64,000 nucleotides of DNA from Halichondria panicea (Eukaryota; Porifera; Demospongiae; Suberitida; Halichondriidae). Positions 1 to 10,520 of this stretch are shown here, one piece after another. Every line of letters starts with the position of its first letter. Positions within the stretch are counted from its first letter, which is position 1. A program made the position numbers and the translations under genes. The notes under the pieces were generated by a model, which saw nothing but the letters and a program-made list of their open reading frames with translations, ran no database searches and had not been told where the DNA came from. The stretch is from positions 3,043,502-3,107,501 of the forward strand of contig NC_087393.1 in assembly GCF_963675165.1 (NCBI RefSeq). The letters run 5' to 3'.

Positions 1-894
1 TCACAGAACCCTAGGATTTGTGTAACTCAGTTACCGTCCATGCTCAGAATTAACATAATTGGATTAGCAGAAGGAATTACCAGAAGGAATTACGAGGAAA
101 TTATTTTTTGGTTGCTTTCCATCTCTTTGAAAAATGCGACCGAGGGGCAACATAATTTCTGAAAGTGAAATTGATATTTTAGGTAAGTATTTACACTGAG
201 TGTACTCTACTTCTATAACTCTACTTTCCTACAGAGCAAGATATCAGAGCCTTTGTGTCCTTTGTGTCCTTCTACAAGACACAGTTTCCCACGGCTTTCC
301 CAAACTGCACATACTAGAGAAACATACCGCTGCGTAGATGGCTTTGGGAGAGCAAGGTGCAGAATCCACCCACCGGTGGTTTACGAGTGTACGCAGATGG
401 AGTTGAGCAACTTGGCTGCATAATGAAAGAGCACTTCATTCACGTGGCTCCTACCAATCTGGCTCTTGAACCAAGGAAGAAAATTAAGAACTGACGATAC
501 GCACACATAGATCTATACACTTACGTACGTGTACGTATACACACACCTGATACAAACACAAGCTAAGCAGCTACTACTTGATTCAGATTCTATATCAGTG
601 ATAAAAGTTATTGCTTTTACAAATGTACATATCTCCTTTTAAAAAAATAAAAAATTATTCTTTTTCACTAAGAATTGTTACACTGGAGGGTGGGGGTTGT
701 GTAGCTGAACAAGCTACAACTTGGCTGTGGCTGGAACAATTTTTTTGTTTGCCCTTGAATTGCGTTTTTGGAAAGCCCCCCAGGCGTAAGTATGGCTTGA
801 AATAGCATGACTTTCTTCCTGTGAAAGGCGTGGCCTAAGAATTGAAAAATGTTACATCTGTAGCCACTTCCTGTAGCCACTTCCTGTCAAAACT
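1..894. other. No recognisable gene
   Basis: I see no supported coding region here. The longest open frames are about 60-70 codons, overlap one another on opposite strands and show no familiar motif. Two short perfect tandem duplications are visible, one near 246-270 (ctttgtgtc doubled) and one near 860-887 (a 14-base unit containing gccacttcctg doubled). Confidence 0.6.
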
Positions 895-1180
895 AAGTGG
901 TGCGATTTCATGCTAACGAAACGTTGCAAAAGGCAAAAGTGTGAGGGTTGCAAAAGGAATGAAGATGGTGCTAGAGGAGCGTGGAATTTCCACTGGGAAA
1001 AATGAAGAATGGATGAAGCAACGACTCTCAGCATCAAGATTTCAAATTTGAAAAATCCGAAATCGAAAAGTTTCTACTTAGAAATTCCTCCCCAAGTTTC
1101 ACCCCGAGCTGAATCCTATTGAAAAGAGTATGGGCCCAGATGAAAAGATTCTCTCGATTTGTGCTATAAACTTTTTCATT
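895..1180 (+). pseudogene. DDE transposase, C-terminal fragment
   Basis: The plus strand encodes the end of a DDE-type transposase. A segment reading KMVLEERGIST lies near 963-995, and the terminal block FHPELNPIE lies near 1095-1125. In such transposases this block precedes a VWAQMKR-like helix. An extra base after the ELNPIE block moves the VWAQMKR stretch (near 1125-1150) into another frame, and an in-frame stop follows. The rest of the same transposase lies head-to-head on the minus strand next to it, so this is half of an inverted and broken copy. The family is a DDE superfamily known to me from sponge and fungal repeats; I cannot name it more exactly. Confidence 0.6.
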
Positions 1181-1575
1181 GTCCAATAGCCCTCTAGGAA
1201 TTCTGTCGCATATTTTTTAATGTTGGGGTTGTTTTTTTTTGCGTCTTCGTACTTACCATCGTTCAAGGCAAGAAAGCGAAGTCTGATACCATAATACCAG
1301 CTCCTCTGCTTTTCTTTTTCATGATCTTCTCTCAAATTTTGGTCATCGTTGGAATTAAAAGTACTTTCATCACGAAAGAAAAAAACTGTTTTATTGCGCC
1401 TAGCAGCATCCGGTGGTTCAAGGGTATTGCCGAGGTAGAGATGTAAGAATCCTAGTTTAACCATTTTTCGTAAGAAAGAAGAAAGAAGTGCGAGCTTCAA
1501 CAACTCATGACCGTCACCTTTCCTTGCACAAAGCCATCTGCGGGATGTTGACACAGACACCTTCCGAGGAAACCC
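1140..1575 (-). pseudogene. DDE transposase, N-terminal and middle fragment
   Basis: An open frame of about 150 codons runs on the minus strand. In order it contains SVSTSRRWL, a helical FLRKMVKLGFLHL block, FFFRDESTFNSNDDQ (this carries the catalytic DE and D-rich segment expected of the first DDE strand), LNDGKYEDAKKNNPNIKKY and EGYWTMKKFIAQIER. The stretch between the DDQ and LNDGKYED blocks does not read like a conserved strand, so it is probably frameshifted or deleted. The reading ends at about 1140, where the opposite-strand C-terminal fragment begins. Together they look like one transposase gene split by an inversion. It is not expected to be functional. Confidence 0.6.
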
Positions 1576-1614
1576 CGGTTCTAATGTCAGAAGGGTGGAG
1601 TTAACCCAACGACA

Positions 1615-1775
1615 GAAGTCATGCGCAACTATATCTATTTAAACGAATGTGTAATCTACAAAAAAACGGAATTGGAGGCCAATACCACATTGATATGCTC
1701 GACTTCGACTTCACATTCCTCATATAATCCAGAATAGCTGGCGCCCACTTCGTGGGCTGAGCCATTATACGCCAT
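1615..1775 (-). repeat. DIRS 3'-end fragment
   Basis: On the minus strand this encodes MAQPTKWAPAILDYMRNV, nearly identical to the end of the tyrosine recombinase frame of the DIRS element at 39.8 kb. It continues into the sequence containing gtagattacacattcgttta, which in the large DIRS copy lies outside the right terminal repeat (about 50645-50720). It is therefore a solo fragment from the end of a DIRS relative. It retains a junction (recombinase tail to terminal sequence) that the large copy has lost. Confidence 0.65.
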
Positions 1776-3095
1776 GACGTAACGTTGTGGGGACACCCCC
1801 ACAGCCACAAAAAATGCACAAAATTTATTAGTCCGTAGGTAACTCGAAAGCGCTTCGACTTTTGATAGTACAAGTTAGGCTAGGAAGATATACCAGTCAA
1901 AGATCTACAAGATGATGCCTGAATCGCTTACTATCTCGAAGGATTGGCTGTGATCTGCTTCTGTCAAGCGGTAAGTAGTAGTTGCGTATAATACTGCTTT
2001 GTTACATGGCTCTTTAGATTCGCTAGAAGCTTTATACAGTCTAATACTCATTGTAGTAAGTATATAGGACGTAGCTGTAGAGTTTGAACAGTGGCAATGA
2101 CAGGAAGGTGAGCCAAGAGTCAGTAGCACTATAGACAACGCTGTGCAGCAACTTCCCAAATTTATATGTTAACTCTACTGAATGTTTAGAGGCCCTGTAT
2201 CACTTTGATTATGCCTATAAAGTACGCATAATTATAGTAATAAGCCATTGATAGTTGTGTACAGTACTTTGCTAAGAGTCTTTTTAGATTCACTAGAAGT
2301 TATAAGTTTGGTACTTACTGTACATGGTAGATATTAGTTGGATCTAGAATTTATAATGATGAGAAGGCTCTACTACTATAATGATAATTATGCAGCGGCA
2401 GCACAAGGTGAGCCTGTATGTTGACGTGACTCTACTGAGCCTAGCCAATAATTATGTCACCTATTACGTACTTAGATGAGTTTATACCCTAGCAACATAG
2501 TGATAGCAAATAAATACGGGTACACAAGTAAGTACGACTACTGTTCTCTGTAGGAAAAAGCAGTCTTTCGTTGGGTTGCCATTATGGCAGAGCCACACTC
2601 CACATTCTTGGCAAAACCGTGTCGTGTCAGTTCGGTGTCCGCTGTGATCACAGTGCGCACATCTTCCTCTCCTTATGTATCGACGGACATGGACCACTCG
2701 AATCTTTTACGGGGAAGTGTTGGAGTTGGAGAGGAACAATCGCACCACCATATAACGACCTGCCCGACGCCGACTGCAGTATGATCCGATGAGATTCTGG
2801 GCCAATTGAAGGCGGAACTCCTTGATGTTCTTCAATTTCGGGTTAGTGTTTTATAACCATAATGGCTACATCAAACAAAAAGAAAAAAATGTACTTATAA
2901 AACACAGTAGCCCCTGAGCTGGTCACCCCTGTCAACTCCACCCATGTGCTGGTTGTACGACATAATGGCCTCTGGGCATGGCACATTAATTCTGACTCCT
3001 ATAGCTGTGACTCCTATAGCTGTGTTGTCGTGGAGAGGATCCTGTTAGCGGTTGCTGTCACGGGGCCCTTCTGGACTGTGTTAAAGGTAACGTAG
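1776..3095. other. No recognisable gene
   Basis: AT-rich sequence with only short, overlapping open frames. The opposing frames near 2482-2790 contain several cysteines and histidines but do not form a spaced zinc-finger pattern that I would defend. No RNA gene or transposon end was recognised. Confidence 0.55.
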
Positions 3096-3099
3096 CATT

Positions 3100-3240
3100 A
3101 TTAGTGGTTGTGTGAGTGTGCATGTTGCATGGGTGTGTGTGTGAGTGTTGCGTGTATGAGTGTTGCGTGGGTGTGTGTAGGGTGTTGCGTGGGTGAGTGT
3201 GTGTGTATGAGTGTTGCGTGGGTGTGTGTGTAATTATTTT
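3100..3240. repeat. GT-rich minisatellite
   Basis: Imperfect tandem copies of a roughly 19-21 base unit built from gtgtgtgagtgttgcgtg. Open frames translated through it (His/Thr-rich on the minus strand) are products of the repeat and not genes. Confidence 0.85.
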
Positions 3241-3558
3241 GTACCTCTGTTTTAGTAGGGCAGCTTTCTTCAATGCAGGAGGAAAACCTTTCCTGTCTCT
3301 GCAAGCAGTCCCACAACCATAGATAACGTCCTCCTCGAGCAGTTTGATTCAACCCGCTTGTCAATTTCTTCACGAGGGTGGTTGAGAGGGGGGTTGGGGT
3401 GGTGGGTCTAGGCCTGAGTCACTCATATCATCTAAATAATAAGAACAGTGTTCATATGATTGTATCAATTATGTATTTACCATATTCGTCGTCGTCCGAC
3501 TCAAGGTCTGAAAATTCATAATCGCTACCTTCCTGCATTGGTTCTTCTGGGTCCTCCT

Positions 3559-3743
3559 TGTTGGACAATTTCATTGGCTATAAATAGTTTACTGTCATTA
3601 CGTAATGTTATGTATGCCATGTGCGTTGAGAAGTATCTCACTGTGAAAATCGAAATAAGTGTTAACGTTTGAACTATCTAATATAATCCTAGTCAGCAGT
3701 AGCACCTCAGTGCATGGAATAGCTCTCTCTCCGAAATATTACA
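3559..3743 (+). repeat. 5' LTR of BEL/Pao copy 1
   Basis: A 185-bp LTR starting TGTTGGACAATTTC and ending AATATTACA. It has the expected TG...CA ends and matches the LTRs of copy 2. It contains an internal palindrome cattacgtaatg (about 3597-3608) that is the turning point of the rearranged 3' end. Confidence 0.9.
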
Positions 3744-3760
3744 TGGTCCTTCGAGCCGGA
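3744..3760 (+). promoter_or_regulatory. Primer-binding site, tRNA-Tyr type
   Basis: Immediately after the 5' LTR, TGGTCCTTCGAGCCGGA is the exact complement of the 3' end of animal tRNA-Tyr including CCA (TCCGGCTCGAAGGACCA). The same site follows the 5' LTR of copy 2 at 41346-41362. This supports tRNA-Tyr priming of minus-strand synthesis. The tRNA sequence is from general knowledge. Confidence 0.8.
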
Positions 3761-3834
3761 TAGAGCTACTACGCTGTGAAGAGCCGTTTAGAGAAACTTC
3801 CATAATTGAAGAACGTGACCTCCAATGGCGGAAG

Positions 3835-6816
3835 AACTAACGCGGAAGAGGAGAGTGAGAGGCGGCCACAAGGCGTCCGCCACTAGGATAATGACGAGAG
3901 TAGAGGAGATGCTGTGAACCACAACGAGCTGTGTTGAACCAGTTAAGCATGAGCCTCAAGGAGAAGCTGGAGGAGATTAAGCTACTGGATGCTGAGATTC
4001 TGACGCTTGTGGGAGATGATGAACTGGAGGATGAGATTGGGCGAGCTGACAACTACAAGGAGCGTGTCTACGCCAGCCTGATCGAGATTGAGGCTCCAGT
4101 GACATCTCGGGTCCCTGCAAGGACTACACCCGCAATGGCTATGCCAGCAGTAAGGTCAGACTACCTAAATTATTGATTAAGCCTTTCAATGGGATTTTAA
4201 CTCAATGGACTCCCTTTTGGGACTCGTATAAGTGTGCAATTCATGAGAACCCCGAGCTTTCAAAGGTTGATAAGTTTAATTATTTGAGGTCTATGGTGTC
4301 TAATACGGCCCTCGAGGCAATATCTGGTTTGACCCTCACAGATGCTAATTATGACGAAGCGATCGATCTATTGCAAAAGCGATTTGGTAATAAACAACTT
4401 ATCATAAATAAACACATGGAGCAATTGCTACATGTCGATGGGGTGGCCTCCCAGAATGATACCAAAGGGATCAGACAATTATACGATGTGATTGAATCGA
4501 ACGTACGAAGCCTCAAATCGTTAGGGGTCAGTGCCGAGTCGTATGGATCGTTGTTATCATCTGTTTTAATGAGTAAGCTACCGTCCGAATTGAGATTAAT
4601 CGCTAGTCGAAAGTTTGGAGACAGTGAAAGTTGGGATTTTACAGAGCTATTGGGTGTAATTGAAGAGGAGGTTCAGGCTCGAGAACGGTCGACAACACGG
4701 GCGAATTCTGAACCCACACGGGGAACTGAAACCCGTCGACCAAAGGAACACCCGACTGGAGCGGCACTATTTACCGAGACCACCACACTCAAATGCTGCT
4801 TTTGTGAACGAGAGCATGCTTCGCAAGATTGTCGAACGGTTGCAAGCATTGAGTCTCGTCGCGAGGTTATCAGAAGAACTGGTAGATGCTACATATGTCT
4901 TGGAAAGGGGCATGTGTCCCGGAACTGCCGCAGCCGAATCAAGTGTCGTAGTTACAAAGGAAGGCATCATGTCGCGATATGTTCAGGCCAACCTAGGCGA
5001 AAGGCACCAGAAAACAAACAACAGGAATCACCTCGTACAGGAGGGCTCGACCCTGAAGCCCCCCCTTTCCAGCTACCAAAAACGGGATTATTATGGACGT
5101 ATTCTAGTAAACCTGTACTTCTTCAAACAGCAAGAGCCACTGCATACAATCCAGACTGTCCGTCAACCTCTTTGAGTGTTCGAATGGTGATGGATACTGG
5201 CAGCCAGAGATCATACATTACAAACAGTGCGAGGAGCCGACTCGAGTTGACCGCTGCAGGAGAACAACGTATGACTATCATGACATTTGGGTCCGCCCAG
5301 AATGGTGACAGTGTCTGTGAATATGTAAAACTAGGGCTCAAGCTGAAGAATGGGGAGACGCAAAATCTCTCACTGTTCACTGTACCTACGATCTGTGAGC
5401 CGTTAAAGCCTCATCCCCTCGTTGACTATAGAAGGACATATCCACACTTGAGTGGATTAGAGTTTGCTGACGATCCGGAAGACGCTGAGACAATCCATGT
5501 GGATATGCTAGTTGGGTCTGATCACTATTGGGACCTCGTAACCGGAGCACTGCAGAGAGGAACAAACGGGCCAGTTGCCATCGAAACGAGACTCGGATGG
5601 GTTCTCTCTGGTCCTATTTCCACTCCGAGTATGGATTCTCACGGTTTAATAACACATTCGCTGCACATCACTTGTGAAGGATTTGAGGAAAAGATGCTGA
5701 ATGACACGATGAGATCGTTTTGGGAACTGGAATCCTTTGGAATCCCAAACACAGATCGATCACTGTACGATAAACTTCGTGACACAATAGAGTTTCGTGA
5801 AGGAAGGTACGAAGTTCAACTTCCATGGAAGGCACCGAGACTGGACCTTCCCAACAACTACGCGCTTAGTTTGAAGAGATTGAAGGGGTTGCTTCGACGC
5901 CTCCGACACGACCCAGATGTACTACGCGAGTATGACATGGTGATCAAGACGCAGTTTGAGCAGGGGATCGTTGAATTAGTAGAGGATTTGGCAAACAGGC
6001 CCGATGTACACTATTTACCTCATCATCCAGTAATCCGAAAGGATAAAACGACCACGAAAGTGCGAGTGGTCTACGATGCCTCGGCCAAAACGACAAGGAC
6101 CGAAATTCGATCAAAAAATCCTTGACATTCTTTGTCGGTTTAGAACCCATCGAGTTGCTGTAACAGCCGATATCGAAAAGGCGTTTCTTATGATATCTGT
6201 GGCAGCTAAGGATCGAGATTTCTTGCGGTTCTTGTGGGTGGACGATGCAGTTAAGGACGAGCCGAGAATTGTTGTGTATCGGTTCGCTAGAGTGGTATTT
6301 GGGGTGAATGCCAGCCCCTTCTTGTTGAACGCCACCATCCGACACCATCTTGAAATACACGCGGACACACACCGTGAAATTGTTTCCAAGGTGATACGGT
6401 CGATCTATGTCGATGATATTGTAACAGGTTCACAATCGGAAGAGCAAGCTTATCAGTTGTACAGTGAAGCTAAAACCTTGCTGAAGACGGGTGCATTCAA
6501 CTTGCGAAAGTTTTACACTAATGCAACGAGATTGCAAGCTAAGGTGGACCTCGAGGAGTCGGCACAGCATCAAGATGAGCCTAAGCCAATGGAAACATAT
6601 TCACAGTCCACACTGAGTGGCAATGGAGAACTTTGCGATGCTGAGCAAAGAATTCTTGGATTGAAGTGGAATATCACCTCAGATCAGATTATCTTCTCAT
6701 TAGCCGATTTGGCTGAACAAGCCCGAAGACTGGAGCCCACCAAAAGGAACGTCATCAGCCTTATCGGGAGGGTGTATGACCCATTAGGATTCTTGGCCCC
6801 AATTGTAGTGAGATAC
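3835..6816 (+). pseudogene. BEL/Pao gag-protease-RT frame, broken
   Basis: The frame encodes in order a coiled gag region (MSLKEKLEEIKLLDAEI near 3949), a gag core, two CCHC knuckles (CCFCEREHASQDC near 4795 and CYICLGKGHVSRNC near 4890), an aspartic protease motif DTGSQRSYI near 5195, and a reverse transcriptase with ADIEKAFLMI and the catalytic YVDD near 6406. Breaks relative to copy 2: a net 11-base loss near 3916, a one-base difference near 4137 and a 29-base loss near 6091 at the start of the RT domain. Copy 1 keeps two segments near 5731 and 5790 that copy 2 has lost. The frame ends at the deletion junction at 6816. Confidence 0.85.
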
Positions 6817-6888
6817 TTCTCAACGCACATGGCATACATAACATTACGTAATGTTATGTATGCCATGTGCGTTGAGAAGTATCTCACT
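6807..6888. repeat. Perfect 82-bp palindrome at BEL deletion junction
   Basis: Bases 6807-6847 are the exact reverse complement of 6848-6888. The right half is normal LTR sequence; the left half is the same LTR stretch inverted. The outer ten bases AGTGAGATAC also occur naturally at this point of the pol gene (copy 2, near 44438-44447), so the inverted LTR piece is joined to pol by microhomology. Confidence 0.95.
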
Positions 6889-6989
6889 GTGAAAATCGAA
6901 ATAAGTGTTAACGTTTGAACTATCTAATATAATCCTAGTCAGCAGTAGCACCTCAGTGCATGGAATAGCTCTCTCTCCGAAATATTACA
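6842..6989 (+). repeat. Truncated 3' LTR of BEL/Pao copy 1
   Basis: Matches the 5' LTR from the cattacgtaatg palindrome to the terminal AATATTACA, but lacks roughly the first 38 LTR bases. It is followed by the target duplication CTCCT. Confidence 0.9.
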
Positions 6990-6994
6990 CTCCT

Positions 6995-8310
6995 CATCAT
7001 CGGACAAGATATCGCCAAGTACCCCCCACAGGGCCAGAAGTGGTAGTTTACTGTTTGTAAACTATGTTTGTACTTGCGAGTGTACATTGAATTTTAGTTC
7101 ATCTACAATAGGTACAACGTTGTATACTACTGTAAATGAACTCTTTTAGCCCTGTGTCCTCCACAGTGAAGTGCTGTCTCTTGGTCATTCTTCAAGTTAA
7201 TTTTCATGTATTTTATTTTATGTGACCCCCATGCAATGCTAGCGCTCGGCCGTTTGCAGTGCTCTAGCAAGCAGTAGGTCGTCCTCCTCGATCTTGCTCC
7301 TCGATCTTGCAAAAAGAAGACGTTCAACTGCAGCTGCCGCAAAAATACGTCTATGGCGTGATAGCGACATGCGTCTGCGGCGTATAATCGGTTATACGTT
7401 ACTGATACCTGTGATGCTCTTAACAGACATAACATCATCGGAAGTAGATCTAGTCTCGTCAAGAGTAGCTGGAAAATTGGATACATAAACACAATTAACA
7501 CGAAATGGGACTGTATGGGCAATGAACTATAACCTTTGACTTCTACCGTCTTGGGCGCTGGAGTAAAACAAGGCTATAGTCTAGTGCAAAGTGCAAAGTG
7601 CACGTGCAATAACTATTTTTAGACATAAGCATCCGCCTATTTATAATACGATAGATTGTAGTTGCATGCCCTTTGCAGACATAGTACTTGTATAATTATA
7701 AGGGTAGTCATTAAACAAACCTTTGACCTTGAGCATTGCTTTACACCTTCTTCTTATCGTCTTCTTGTAAGACGTTTATGCCACATAATAATGTACACGA
7801 TAATACAAATTAATTTCGGATTAAGATACCTGTGATGACGTAGCAACATCGGAGGTAGATTTAATCTCGATCGTCAACAGCTACTAGCTGCATGGATACA
7901 TATAAAACACAACACGGAATGGGCACGGAATGGGACTGGGCAAAAAACTACAACCCAGAGTACGTACTGTAACAATGGTTTACCTGCTGAAAATTCCGTG
8001 TGCTTGGTAGAGTTGGAACGGTGATCACGTGACCTTGCTCCAGATATTCGAAAGTGCAAGTCGATCATCCGAGCCGATTTTGCTATTGTTTTACATTGTG
8101 TCCGGAACATTGTGTCCTGATTATTATTAAAATGTTTTGTATACTCTATAAAATAATGATGCATGAGCGCCAGCAAGTTGTGGATTCTACCTTGTCAAGT
8201 GAGTACATGATCTAAACTAGATCAATACTACCTGTATGCTCATAGGCAACCGCACCATGAATACTAGATATACAAGTAACTTACCAAAGAGAAATGGTTC
8301 AAAAGTGGCC
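6995..8310. other. No recognisable gene
   Basis: No coding region supported. A frame near 7294-7488 and an opposite frame of 131 codons (7127-7522) overlap and show no motif that I recognise. Two loosely similar stretches containing acctgtgatg and a ctagtctcgtc/taatctcgatcgtc tract (about 7405-7500 and 7830-7915) suggest an old local duplication. Confidence 0.5.
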
Positions 8311-8314
8311 TTTG

Positions 8315-8577
8315 TACGGTTAATTGATCATAACCGCAATGTCCGATTTATTGATCGAGATACCTGTTCCGCTGGAGTCCTTACTGGTGAGAATATCAGC
8401 ACTTACGTTGTTTTTGTCCGACAATCGCTACCACCGGACAGTTCAGCTATAAAACTTTCAGCTATAAAACAAACAATTTGGAGAATAGATAGCATAAGAC
8501 ATTAGCTTTAAAATGGTCTTTGAATCGTGTCTGTATCTTTTGTAGTTTTGAGGATATCGGTGTCCGGCATATGATGA
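8315..8577 (+). repeat. Dispersed repeat C (partner at 53666-54017)
   Basis: Shared with 53666-54017 in the same orientation. Common blocks include ttgatcataaccgca, gagtccttactggtgagaat, aaaatggtctttgaatcgtg and gatatcggtgtccg. The two copies differ by several indels. No coding capacity is evident. In both places the repeat lies next to a piece of the acatgtgggtac minisatellite unit, so the pair may be ends of one larger element. Confidence 0.75.
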
Positions 8578-8624
8578 CGTCCCTACTATAATAATACACA
8601 ATACACAGTCCCACAGATGAAGTC

Positions 8625-9480
8625 AAGTAGCCTTTCAGCAAGTAACTGACATGTGGGTACATACAGGGAAAAGCACACACACGGACAGTTCCCACAGACG
8701 AACCTAGTACCTCAACTACGTATAGCGCGAAATTTTCGAGGGGCTTAATTTTCGCGGATTTCGTGGGTTAGAATCCACAAAAAGTGTTCTTTAATTAGAA
8801 TTACCTGCTATCATGCAAGGCGTGGCTTCCGGTAAGCAGTCATTCCGCGAACATTGTGCAACGAAATGGTGTTTTTAGAGGCCAATCCACGAAATATAAG
8901 TGCCTCGAAAATTTCGCGCTATACGGTAACTGACATGTGGGTACACACAGGATACACACAGGAAAAAGCACACACGAACAGTTCCCACAGACGAAGTCAA
9001 CTAGCAAGATGGCCACTATAATAATACACAGGGAAAAGCACACACACACGGACAGACAAAGTCAACTAGCCTTTCAGCAAGTAACTGACATGTGGGTAGC
9101 TACTATAATACACAGGGAAAAGTACGCAAACGGACAGTTCCCACAGACGAAGTCAACTAGCCTTTCAGCAAGTAACTGACATGTGGGTACATAAGCCACT
9201 AGGGTACATAAGCCACTATAAGCCACTATAATAATACACAGGTAAAAGCACACACACGGACAGTTCCCACAGACTAGCCTTTCAGCAAGTAACTGACATG
9301 TGGGTACAAACACACACACGAACAGTTCCCACACCCACAGACGAAGTCAACTAGCAAGTAACTGACATGTGGGTACATAAGCTACTATATTAATACACAG
9401 GGAAAAAGCACACGGACAGACGAAGTCAACTAGCCTTTCAGCAAGTAACTGACATGTGGGTACATAAGCCTAATTACATA
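8625..9480. repeat. Minisatellite with ~105-bp unit
   Basis: Tandem imperfect copies built from the blocks caagtaactgacatgtgggtac, taagccactataataatacac, agggaaaagcacacac and acagttcccacagacgaagtc. Copies vary by gain and loss of sub-blocks. A segment in the first third (about 8718-8925) is different sequence flanked by two copies of the gaaattttcg/cgaaaatttc motif, so a small element is probably inserted in the array. Frames translated through the array are repeat products. Confidence 0.85.
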
Positions 9481-10515
9481 AGCCTAATTATAGCACACAC
9501 ACACAGATGAGCAAGAAACAGACATGTGGGTGACTGAAGGCACTACAATAACATGCAGGGACAGGAACTGACATGTAGCTTAGGTATACATTACGGTGTA
9601 CTTTAACATACAATTAATGGGGCGCATATTAATTAGTACACAAGGTGAAGAGGTTCTATTTTGTATGCAGACACACAGTATACACACTTAACTTATCTTA
9701 GCTTCTTAGCTTCCTAGGCAGGCCCAAGGTGAGCAGATATTTTCTTTCCAGAAGAGCACATGTCCAGATCACGTGAGGTAGTTTATTCTATTTGAAGCAC
9801 CTCTATTTGAAGCACCACTGACACAATTTAATTTTGTGATGCTAGCATGCAATGGGAAGAACCTCTCTTACTAAGAGAAAGCTAAGGTCAAGACAAAAGA
9901 GCAAAAGGAGAGAAAGAAAAAAGTCTTCCTTGATCATGCCAAATGGCTTACGTCAACCTGGTGAGCTGCCAGTTGTGCTCGGCCTGGCTTTCTCTAAAAG
10001 GAAAAAGGCCTGCAAAGGAGGCTCTAGTTCTATACTGTAGCTAGCTAGATGATAGTATTACACCGCTGTTTCAAGGCTCCACTTAGTTTGTAATTAGAAC
10101 ATTCTGCTATTCAATGAAAAATTGAAAAAATGGGTGTGGTTTTTGAACAATTGTATTTCCTGTGGTATGTCTTTCCTGTGGTATGTCATACTTATACCCA
10201 TAGCAACTCATTTGTTATTCATTGAAGTCACATGAAAGCTTGTTGACTGTCTGAATGACACCAAATGCGCATAGCAACAAGCTTTTTGCTGCGCGTGCGC
10301 ACCAAGAAACTACACTGCACTCAATTAGTGTACTACTGTCTGGAGATAAGTGGATGTTTTTACAACTCTCTAACCACTAACAAGAATAGTGAAAGAGGAA
10401 GTGTTCTAGTACTACTGCACAATAAAAGGTAATGGGCTGATTTTTGTGCAAAAATAAAATTAGGTTTGAAACTTGACAAAATAATTATAACTACGACTAC
10501 ATAATAATTAGTATA
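9481..10515. other. No recognisable gene
   Basis: Nothing firmly supported. A 62-codon lysine/arginine-rich frame at 9852-10040 starts with MGRTSLTKRK, but it has no partner or motif and I do not call it a gene. Short duplicated words occur near 10158-10185 (cctgtggtatgtc doubled). Confidence 0.5.
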
Positions 10516-10520
10516 CATAC

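Larger units (their letters stand above)
3559..6989 (+). mobile_element. BEL/Pao retrotransposon, copy 1 (internally deleted)
   Basis: This is an LTR retrotransposon of the BEL/Pao group, flanked by a 5-bp target duplication CTCCT (3554-3558 and 6990-6994). The 5' LTR (3559-3743) is complete. Gag, protease and most of the reverse transcriptase follow. The element then jumps at 6816 directly into a partial 3' LTR, losing RNase H, integrase and the start of the 3' LTR. The jump creates a perfect 82-bp palindrome (6807-6888). Against copy 2 (41167-47141) the internal region is nearly identical, so both insertions are recent relatives. The copy cannot encode all mobility functions. Confidence 0.9.

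Noticed and set aside
1099-1560. The 153-codon minus-strand frame as one intact gene
   Set aside because: Its last part (below about 1140) is the antisense of the plus-strand transposase end, so it reads through an inversion junction and is not a natural protein.
3058-3373. His/Thr-rich minus-strand open frames
   Set aside because: They are translations of the GT-rich minisatellite.
4660-5175. 171-codon second frame inside BEL gag (also at 42290-42805)
   Set aside because: It overlaps the zinc-knuckle and protease region in another frame, shows no motif of its own, and is conserved only because the two element copies are almost identical.
8625-9480. Regularly spaced repeats that could suggest a CRISPR array
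   Set aside because: Units are about 105 bp with variable sub-blocks, no unique spacers of constant size, and the genome is eukaryotic. It is a minisatellite.
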